IMG/VR virus record: IMGVR_UViG_3300017786_000140
Coordinates: 1 to 24,046 of that record
Direction: 5' to 3' (one strand)
Length of the DNA: 24,046 bases
DNA from: a virus
Below are positions 15,804 through 20,699 of the stretch, one piece after another; the stretch's first letter is position 1, and each line of letters starts with the position of its first letter. Made by a program: the position numbers and the translations under genes. The notes under the pieces are model-generated. The model was not told where the DNA came from. It saw only the letters and a list, made by a program, of their open reading frames with translations, and ran no database searches.

Positions 15804-16144
15804 TTCTATCTTTCTTTTCATCACTTGGTATTCTCCTTGTGTGCACACGCACACTTGGAGTTAACCGAGTAATCAAACACCGAAAGAAACTAGACATACT
15901 AGTAACTTTTGGTTTGCCAGCGTTATTTGTTGGCACTTTTTCAGGTATGATTACAGCCTTCTTCACAGGACTGTGGTTCACTATAAAAACCATACTACTG
16001 GCACTAGTTATACCAAAGACCTTCCCTTCTTATGGTAACCAAGAAGATAGGCGTAATGATGCTAAAGGTAATCGTTCCTCTCGCCCTTACCGTGGTAAAG
16101 TCGGTCATGACCAAGCACGCGTATCGGTTCTTAAGAGAATGTGA
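15791..16144 (+). CDS. Small membrane protein
   Basis: A 117-residue protein from ATG 15791 (MEIVILSFFSSLGILLVC), overlapping the previous gene by 13 bases. Hydrophobic stretches at about residues 3-18, 38-56 and 58-75 (LVTFGLPALFVGTFSGM, AFFTGLWFTIKTILLALV) predict two or three membrane helices, with a short basic loop (RVIKHRKKLD) between the first two. After about residue 80 the sequence turns into an Arg/Asn/Gly-rich tail (GNQEDRRNDAKGNRSSRPYR), exactly where a second ORF in another frame begins. The tail may therefore be noncritical. Membrane localisation is well supported; the function (lysis, superinfection exclusion or other) is not. Confidence 0.65.
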   Translation: MEIVILSFFSSLGILLVCTRTLGVNRVIKHRKKLDILVTFGLPALFVGTFSGMITAFFTGLWFTIKTILLALVIPKTFPSYGNQEDRRNDAKGNRSSRPYRGKVGHDQARVSVLKRM

Positions 16145-16163
16145 CAATCGGAAACGACGTTAG
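16032..16163 (+). CDS. Overlapping 43-residue hydrophobic/basic ORF
   Basis: ATG 16032 starts a 43-codon frame ending at TAG 16161-16163 in a different frame from the membrane protein, overlapping its last 113 bases. The product begins MVTKKIGVMMLKVIVPLAL and has a hydrophobic helix of about 14 residues flanked by Lys, then an Arg/Lys-rich end (RFLRECDNRKRR). In this interval it looks more protein-like than the Arg-rich tail of the overlapping gene. A nested small membrane-associated protein is plausible; I cannot prove expression. No good Shine-Dalgarno motif precedes it. Confidence 0.45.
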   Translation: MVTKKIGVMMLKVIVPLALTVVKSVMTKHAYRFLRECDNRKRR

Positions 16164-16170
16164 CATCAGC

Positions 16171-16218
16171 ATAGTAGAAAGTAGCCACTGTCCAGAACGG
16201 GCAGTGGCTACCCACTAT
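16171..16218 (+). terminator. Strong hairpin closing the first early gene block
   Basis: The stem GTAGCCACTG/CAGTGGCTAC (16181-16190 with 16202-16211) extends inward by a T-G wobble and two C-G pairs to 13 bp with a 5-base loop. An outer ATAGT/ACTAT (16171-16175 with 16214-16218) may add to it. The next bases are AATGATAACAAT with no T-run, so it is either a processing/stabilising hairpin or a weak terminator before the ubiquitin-like operon. Confidence 0.65.
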
Positions 16219-16219
16219 A

Positions 16220-16371
16220 ATGATAACAATAACAAACAAGGCAGGATATACACTTGTGAGTTATATAGTGTATTTTATAAACTATATGTCAAATAAAAAT
16301 CAATTTTATATACTTTTGGTGAGTAGCCAAAAACTAAACAAGAACAATAACAACATAAACCAATATATATT
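16220..16371 (+). promoter_or_regulatory. AT-rich leader with possible promoter of the ubiquitin-like operon
   Basis: A sigma70-like pair TTGTGA (16254-16259) and TATAAA (16276-16281) is separated by 16 bases. A hairpin TTTTGG/CCAAAA (16314-16319 with 16327-16332) follows, and the last 40 bases are A-rich without a Shine-Dalgarno motif. A 54-codon ORF (ATG 16220 to stop 16382-16384) runs through the stretch, but its Asn/Ile/Tyr-rich product looks like translated AT-rich DNA, so I do not call it a gene. Confidence 0.35.
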
Positions 16372-16596
16372 ATGGCAAGTGTAACAATTCGTTACGGTAT
16401 GACAAACTCTGTCACCCGTGATTTCGACAATGAAACTACTGTTTCTGAGATAATCAGCGACAATGGTATTCGCGCAGCTTTGTCTGCTCCCGAGAATATT
16501 CGTGCTGTTTCTGGTGGTCGTACACTAGAAGGACATGAATACGCAACCTCGTTTACAAGTATTACCTTGGAGCAACAAGCTTCAAGCAAGGCTTAG
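16372..16596 (+). CDS. Ubiquitin-like beta-grasp protein
   Basis: A 74-residue protein from ATG 16372, the length of ubiquitin/MoaD/ThiS domains. The segments fit a beta-grasp: strand SVTIRYG, hairpin strand SVTRDFD, DNETTVSEII leading into the helix (to about residue 38), strand ENIRAVSGGRTLEG, and a last strand TSITLEQQ. Its neighbours (E2-like, E1-like and JAB) make a ubiquitin-like protein the natural reading. It ends in ASSKA and not in Gly-Gly. Either this family uses another C-terminus, as PRTRC-type ubiquitin-like proteins appear to, or the JAB enzyme trims it. A weak stem plus T-run (16607-16647) follows, which might attenuate the downstream genes. The fold is inferred from pattern and context. 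Confidence 0.75.
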   Translation: MASVTIRYGMTNSVTRDFDNETTVSEIISDNGIRAALSAPENIRAVSGGRTLEGHEYATSFTSITLEQQASSKA

Positions 16597-16606
16597 TCCT
16601 TCCTAT

Positions 16607-16647
16607 GAGCGTCCTGAGTATGACGAAACATAAAACTGCTCTTTTTT
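16607..16647 (+). terminator. Weak stem with T-run between ubiquitin-like and E2-like genes
   Basis: GAGC (16607-16610) can pair with GCTC (16638-16641), with a smaller CGTC/GACG hairpin inside, and TTTTTT (16642-16647) follows directly before the E2-like ATG. If it acts as an attenuator it would keep the ubiquitin-like protein in excess over its enzymes, but the stem is short and this may be chance. Confidence 0.25.
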
Positions 16648-16650
16648 ATT

Positions 16651-17424
16651 ATGTCAGAAAAATATCTAGATCAAGAATTTATTTTACGCAGCGACGGTAA
16701 ATTCTACAAACGCACTACTGTAATATCTCCTGTGCAAAACGCAGACCAGATGTTATCCGCTGTCAAGGATGACGGTATACCAGTCGTATATCCTTTTAAT
16801 CAACTATTAAATCTACCCGCCATAGGTAAATCTTTTAATGTACAAAGTATGTTGTACAGCAATCAAACAAATCATGTATATACAATTACTGAATTAAACG
16901 AGTTTCCATTTCCTGAATCATGGCTAGCTAAACCAGACGATGGTGATCACTACAATCTTGGTGTTAATAATACTGATCGAGATTACACAGGTCCTAGATC
17001 ATTAATTTGGAATCCAACTGTAGACAACTTAAAACTGTATCTTTTAGTTTCAATTAACTTCAAAGAATACAGCATTTGTAATCCAATATTATTTGTTGTA
17101 GATCAAACTAAAACACCGTATGTTCCAAACATTCCTAATGTATATGACGACGGTCGTATATGCACTGGTGATGATTACAAAAAAGAGTTTCGTAACAAAG
17201 ACGAAGCAATGTTAATACATGCAGAAAACATGTATAATATGTACCGCACACCGTGCAACAACGACCTAAGAAATCACGCAGTAGAAAAACAATATATTAA
17301 ATTCACAGGAGATGGTTCAACTATTCCTACACTAGAAACTCCTGGTATAATATCTGATAATGATTTCAGATTCTATATAAAGTGCACAAACTCAAAAGTT
17401 ATTGACTTCCTTAAAAATGTCTAA
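16651..17424 (+). CDS. E2-like ubiquitin-conjugating protein (PRTRC protein B/Prok-E2 type)
   Basis: A 257-residue protein from ATG 16651. Residues 146-173 contain the core of an E2 fold: a hydrophobic strand (NPILFVVD), a Pro-rich turn (TPYVPNIPN) and the motif PNVYDDGRICTG with Cys171. This resembles the PNxYxxGxIC active-site loop of eukaryotic E2 enzymes and of bacterial PRTRC protein B/Prok-E2 family D. An N-terminal domain of about 110 residues (DQEFILRSDGKFYKRTTV..., PVVYPFNQLLNL) precedes it, and a helical segment follows (DEAMLIHAENMYNMYR). The gene lies between the ubiquitin-like and E1-like genes. Cys171 is predicted to carry the activated ubiquitin-like protein as a thioester. The next gene overlaps by 8 bases (ATGTCTAA). 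Confidence 0.7.
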   Translation: MSEKYLDQEFILRSDGKFYKRTTVISPVQNADQMLSAVKDDGIPVVYPFNQLLNLPAIGKSFNVQSMLYSNQTNHVYTITELNEFPFPESWLAKPDDGDHYNLGVNNTDRDYTGPRSLIWNPTVDNLKLYLLVSINFKEYSICNPILFVVDQTKTPYVPNIPNVYDDGRICTGDDYKKEFRNKDEAMLIHAENMYNMYRTPCNNDLRNHAVEKQYIKFTGDGSTIPTLETPGIISDNDFRFYIKCTNSKVIDFLKNV

Positions 17425-17758
17425 TCTATACAAATCAATATCAACTCAATATGTTGTTTCAGAAAATTGTCACTCTTGGTTTCAAGATGCATCTAATCAA
17501 AATATAAACAGACAATATTATCACGGGTTTGCGTCAAATCTTCAAAGCCAAGCTGAACAAGAATTTGATACATACCCTGTAGAAAATCCACTCAACGCAG
17601 AAGACACACGCATACTGTTTAAAATACTAAATAAATCGTATGCAGATTCTGGTCGTAAGCGTGGTGCAATCCTTCGGTACATTAAAGCTTACCGTGAACT
17701 CAAGCCAGATCAAATTGGTACTCGGCTTTACAATCAACTAAATCAATATGAAACCTAA
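17417..17758 (+). CDS. Unknown component of the ubiquitin-like operon
   Basis: A 113-residue protein from ATG 17417; the overlap of this ATG with the E2-like stop argues against the upstream TTG at 17402. It begins MSNLYKSISTQYVVSENCHS and is helical and polar, with QYYHGFASNLQSQAEQEF in the middle and a basic patch (SYADSGRKRGAILRYIKAY) followed by a short C-terminal helix. I recognise no family: no RING-type Cys/His pattern and no enzymatic motif. It is locked between E2-like and E1-like genes by 8- and 11-base overlaps, so it probably works with them, as an adaptor, substrate or substrate-recognition factor. That is inference from position. Confidence 0.6.
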   Translation: MSNLYKSISTQYVVSENCHSWFQDASNQNINRQYYHGFASNLQSQAEQEFDTYPVENPLNAEDTRILFKILNKSYADSGRKRGAILRYIKAYRELKPDQIGTRLYNQLNQYET

Positions 17759-18473
17759 ACTAAATGCAGTAATTATCGGAGCAGGCGGTGTCACAAGTTA
17801 TATGTTACCAGCTTTGCGTAGCAGTTTTGACACACACCTCACTATTATAGACGGAGATATACTTGAGAAGAAAAATCTCGACCGTCAACTATTCAGAAAC
17901 AATATGGTGGGTCAATACAAATGTGTTGCTCTTATGAAACAATATCACTTTAAGAAAAGTGAAGGTCAGGCAATCAGATCATATTTTGATCTAGCTATGC
18001 TTGACACAGAATACAAGTTTTGGTTCTCACAAGCAGATGTTATTATCTGTGCTGTAGATAATCATCCTGCGCGTAAAGCAGCTATTGATGCAGCTAAGCT
18101 GCTTAACACTCCTATTGTTATATGTGCAAACGAATACCACACAAGTCAAGCATTGTTCTATGATCCAAATCTTGCTAATCACCTTGGACTAACAATGTTT
18201 GATCCTATTATTCGATACCCTGAAATTAGCACTGATCAATCAGGTAGTCCAATTAGCTGCCAAGGAATTGCATTAGAATCTACACCGCAACTAGCAACAG
18301 CTAATCAAGTAGCTGGTGCTTTTGGTAACTTTTTATTATGGTCTTGGTTTGGTATGCCTAAATGCAAAGATGAAAATCTAAAATACATGCCAATCGAATT
18401 CCAATCAACATTCTCTAGAATGCAAACTACAACTATCGATGACCTCCAAAAACTTAATAAAAAAGCCAGTTAG
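17748..18473 (+). CDS. E1/ThiF-like adenylating enzyme
   Basis: A 241-residue protein from ATG 17748. It opens with the nucleotide-binding strand-loop NAVIIGAGGVTSYML (GAGGV at 11-15), then LTIIDGDILEKKNLDRQLF (31-49) with the Asp, Glu, Asn, Asp and Arg positions typical of ThiF/MoeB/E1 adenylation domains, and the strand ADVIICAVDNHPARKAA (96-112). Later comes SCQGIALESTPQLATANQ with Cys171, the best candidate thioester cysteine. The CxxC zinc pairs of MoeB are absent. It should activate the C-terminus of the neighbouring ubiquitin-like protein with ATP and pass it to the E2-like cysteine. Its small size matches PRTRC-type ThiF proteins. It overlaps the preceding gene by 11 bases and the JAB gene by 35. 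Confidence 0.85.
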   Translation: MKPKLNAVIIGAGGVTSYMLPALRSSFDTHLTIIDGDILEKKNLDRQLFRNNMVGQYKCVALMKQYHFKKSEGQAIRSYFDLAMLDTEYKFWFSQADVIICAVDNHPARKAAIDAAKLLNTPIVICANEYHTSQALFYDPNLANHLGLTMFDPIIRYPEISTDQSGSPISCQGIALESTPQLATANQVAGAFGNFLLWSWFGMPKCKDENLKYMPIEFQSTFSRMQTTTIDDLQKLNKKAS

Positions 18474-19602
18474 TGTTTACCACGACGGTGCTATCTACCA
18501 ACCTGTAGAAACATCTTTGTGCACAACTTACACTAAACTTCAAGATATTAAAGAAGTAGAAGAACTTACACCAACATGGAATGGTAAAAAAATACCAATA
18601 GCCTTGTGGAAAGAAATACTTGCATTCATGAAACATTCGTACGATGTACTTTCTTCCGAAACCCTGGTGTATTTGTTTTATGATGAAAACAAACAACAAC
18701 CTTGGTCGTATTGGGTTCCACCACAAGAAACAGCAGGTATGACTGTTAAGTCTTTACCAGATCATCCTGATTATATTGAACAGCGTGCTTTGTATCCAGA
18801 TACTATGTTTGGTACAGTGCACCATCACTGTTCTACTTCTGCATTTCAATCTGGCACAGATGAAGCAGACGAAGTTAATCGAGAAGGTATGCACTTTACT
18901 GTTGGTAAGCTTAACAACACCGAAATAGTTGATGTTCACTTTCGTATTACACTGGGCGGAGCACACGCTGAATTAGATGCGCAAACTTACATTAAAATGG
19001 AAGAGTCTCCATTTAAACGAACTTGCCGTGTTCCTGAAAAAATACAGAACCAAGCTAGACAAGAGCTGCACAAACTAGATATTACTACGCTGCCTGATAC
19101 TAAACATTATAATTTTACAAAACATATGGATAATGTTAGTAAAAAGACTTTTACACCTGTTACATATAATTACAACCAACGTTCACTTGGTTGGGATTTT
19201 GACTCAGCACCCGAAAAAAAAATCGACGACGAGGGTTTGTTAGATGATACACAAATACTTGCTGAGACTTTTATAGACTCAGTACTTACTGATTGGCATT
19301 TTGAAGAAATACTACAATCATATTATCAATATACTAACAATTCAGTTAAAGTTACTGATCTTATGCACGCTCAACTTGATGAAGAAGATGTTCGTGTTGA
19401 CCTAGTAACAATGTTTAACGATATAAAATATACAAACTCGCAAAATTATGCAGAAACTCATACATCAATTCAAATGTTTCTTGAAGAACAAAGTAACTTA
19501 GGAGTTGCATATACAACAAAAGAACTTATCAATGGACTTAACACTATCAAATATGACCAAGGAACAGGAGTTCAACAAATGGATAAGGAGAATGTTTTAT
19601 GA
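18439..19602 (+). CDS. JAB/JAMM metalloprotease (deubiquitinase-like) with C-terminal extension
   Basis: A 387-residue protein from ATG 18439. The JAMM zinc motif is complete: Glu74 in SSETLVYLFYDE, and the signature H128-x-H130-x7-S138-x2-D141 in VHHHCSTSAFQSGTDEAD. The domain spans about residues 50-190 (with FRITLGGAHAELDAQTY near its end). Such enzymes cut isopeptide bonds or trim precursors of ubiquitin-like proteins. Residues about 195-387 form an acidic, helix-rich extension of unknown role (DSVLTDWHFEEILQSYYQY..., RVDLVTMFNDI). It overlaps the E1-like gene by 35 bases, and its stop overlaps an ATG at 19599 (ATGA). Confidence 0.85.
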   Translation: MTSKNLIKKPVSVYHDGAIYQPVETSLCTTYTKLQDIKEVEELTPTWNGKKIPIALWKEILAFMKHSYDVLSSETLVYLFYDENKQQPWSYWVPPQETAGMTVKSLPDHPDYIEQRALYPDTMFGTVHHHCSTSAFQSGTDEADEVNREGMHFTVGKLNNTEIVDVHFRITLGGAHAELDAQTYIKMEESPFKRTCRVPEKIQNQARQELHKLDITTLPDTKHYNFTKHMDNVSKKTFTPVTYNYNQRSLGWDFDSAPEKKIDDEGLLDDTQILAETFIDSVLTDWHFEEILQSYYQYTNNSVKVTDLMHAQLDEEDVRVDLVTMFNDIKYTNSQNYAETHTSIQMFLEEQSNLGVAYTTKELINGLNTIKYDQGTGVQQMDKENVL

Positions 19603-19996
19603 ACAATCTAATCATAAAGTGTGCTGTCAGCGCATCGAAACTACTACGGGGAATGGAATACCTGATTTCTTGGTCGTCTTACCATTCGGAATCTATCTTA
19701 TTGAGAGCAAGTTTGAGACTACAAAAATACGCCCTGAACAAGCAGCGTTCCATATCAGAACGAATTCGATTGCGAAAGATGATGTCCACCGTTGTATTAC
19801 ACTCTCAGCATACCCAAAAAGTAAGAGACTAATAGCTACAACTTACAGTGCATATTCTATATCTGAAGATGGCATTGTACCTGCAAGAACAACAACATTT
19901 ACTCTTGATTCCAAGGGATTTAAACAATTCTATTTAACACTTTCCGACAAGCCAGTATGGCAAGAATCCGAAACTAAGCGACTCTGCACGGCTTAG
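19553..19996 (+). CDS. PD-(D/E)xK nuclease, VRR-NUC-like
   Basis: From ATG 19553 this gives 147 residues (MTKEQEFNKWIRRMFYEQ). The catalytic core is visible: GNGIPDFLVV (Asp38), IYLIESKFE (Glu51, Lys53) and RPEQAAFHIR (Gln63), the G-x-PD ... ExK ... Q pattern of VRR-NUC and related phage nucleases acting on branched or single-stranded-junction DNA. A likely role is recombination or resolution during replication. The start is uncertain: it overlaps the JAB gene by 50 bases, while the best Shine-Dalgarno sequence nearby (AAGGAG 19585-19590) points to ATG 19599 in another frame. A shorter in-frame start at ATG 19592 would keep all catalytic residues. Confidence 0.7.
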   Translation: MTKEQEFNKWIRRMFYEQSNHKVCCQRIETTTGNGIPDFLVVLPFGIYLIESKFETTKIRPEQAAFHIRTNSIAKDDVHRCITLSAYPKSKRLIATTYSAYSISEDGIVPARTTTFTLDSKGFKQFYLTLSDKPVWQESETKRLCTA

Positions 19997-20091
19997 AACC
20001 CAACTTGTGCAGACTAGGCGACATCGTAACCATCATTGAGATCACTTACACAGTCTATCCTAGATAACTGGTTAACATAACAGTTAGCCAG
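19983..20091 (+). terminator. Intergenic hairpins after the nuclease gene
   Basis: TCTGCAC (19983-19989) pairs with GTGCAGA (20007-20013) across the stop codon. A better hairpin, CTGGTTAAC/GTTAGCCAG (20068-20076 with 20083-20091, one G-U), has a 6-base loop and ends 10 bases before ATG 20102. No T-runs follow, so processing or stabilising elements are more likely than intrinsic terminators. Confidence 0.5.
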
Positions 20092-20101
20092 CCAATTTAC
20101 T

Positions 20102-20230
20102 ATGTCAGATATAAGCGCATTATTAGATCTAATCGACACAAAAACCAATCAAATATTGGCTGGTGATCCATACCTTGAACACAAACAAATAGCAAAATGG
20201 GCAAAAAAAATGGACTTATCAGACCCTTAA
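20102..20230 (+). CDS. 42-residue hypothetical protein
   Basis: ATG 20102 to TAA 20228-20230. The product begins MSDISALLDLIDTKTNQIL and ends IAKWAKKMDLSDP, a single acidic-then-basic helical peptide. It is supported by its fit in a run of overlapping small genes (the next ATG at 20197 lies inside it) and by otherwise empty sequence. No family recognised. Confidence 0.45.
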   Translation: MSDISALLDLIDTKTNQILAGDPYLEHKQIAKWAKKMDLSDP

Positions 20231-20325
20231 CTGATAACGAAATACAAACTCGTATGAATAATAAAACTTATAAAAAAGTAAATAAAATTATACATGCTAA
20301 TTTACGCAAACAAAAAGAAAAATGA
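20197..20325 (+). CDS. 42-residue basic hypothetical protein
   Basis: ATG 20197 to TGA 20323-20325, overlapping the previous small gene by 34 bases and the next gene by ATGA. The product begins MGKKNGLIRPLTDNEIQ and ends with a Lys/Asn-rich basic helix (YKKVNKIIHANLRKQKEK). The sequence looks protein-like and the ATGA coupling supports translation. A nucleic-acid-binding peptide is possible; no family is recognised. Confidence 0.5.
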   Translation: MGKKNGLIRPLTDNEIQTRMNNKTYKKVNKIIHANLRKQKEK

Positions 20326-20699
20326 ATTATATATCAATTATTCTTGCAATTCTTGTAATAGAAAGTGGTGGTAATGATTTAGCTGTTGGAGACAATGGCA
20401 TGTCATTAGGGTGTTTACAACTTACTGAAGCATATGTACAAGACGCATCTGAACATGCTAATATAGACTGGGTACATAATGATGCTTTTAACAGACAAAA
20501 AAGTATAGATATTTTTATTGCGTATATGTCACGATATGCAACACCTAAAAGATTAGGCAGACCAGTAACCGTTGAAGATATTGTACGAATACACAACGGG
20601 GGACCAAATGGATACAAAAAACAAGCAACAAAAAAATACTGGCGAAAAATTAAAAAACTATTAGATGCAACAAACAGAACTCAACGTAATAACATCTGA
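20322..20699 (+). CDS. Transglycosylase/lysozyme-like protein
   Basis: A 125-residue protein from ATG 20322. ILAILVIESGGND carries the probable catalytic Glu14, followed by AVGDNGMSLGCLQLTEAYV (glycine-rich active-site strand, then a helix) and VRIHNGGPNG near residues 87-96. This order is the signature of SLT/goose-lysozyme-like peptidoglycan lytic transglycosylases. The hydrophobic N-terminus is probably the first helix of the enzyme and not a signal peptide. It could be a virion-borne or lysis muramidase. Its place directly before the DNA polymerase gene, overlapping it by 35 bases, is unusual for a lysis gene. The C-terminus is basic (KKYWRKIKKLLD). Confidence 0.7.
   Translation: MNYISIILAILVIESGGNDLAVGDNGMSLGCLQLTEAYVQDASEHANIDWVHNDAFNRQKSIDIFIAYMSRYATPKRLGRPVTVEDIVRIHNGGPNGYKKQATKKYWRKIKKLLDATNRTQRNNI

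Noticed and set aside
16372-19602. Lambda-type tail assembly K/I pair (JAB plus ubiquitin-like)
   Set aside because: The JAB protein has no NlpC/P60 domain, the genes are not next to tail genes, and E1- and E2-like genes are present; this is a conjugation-type set.
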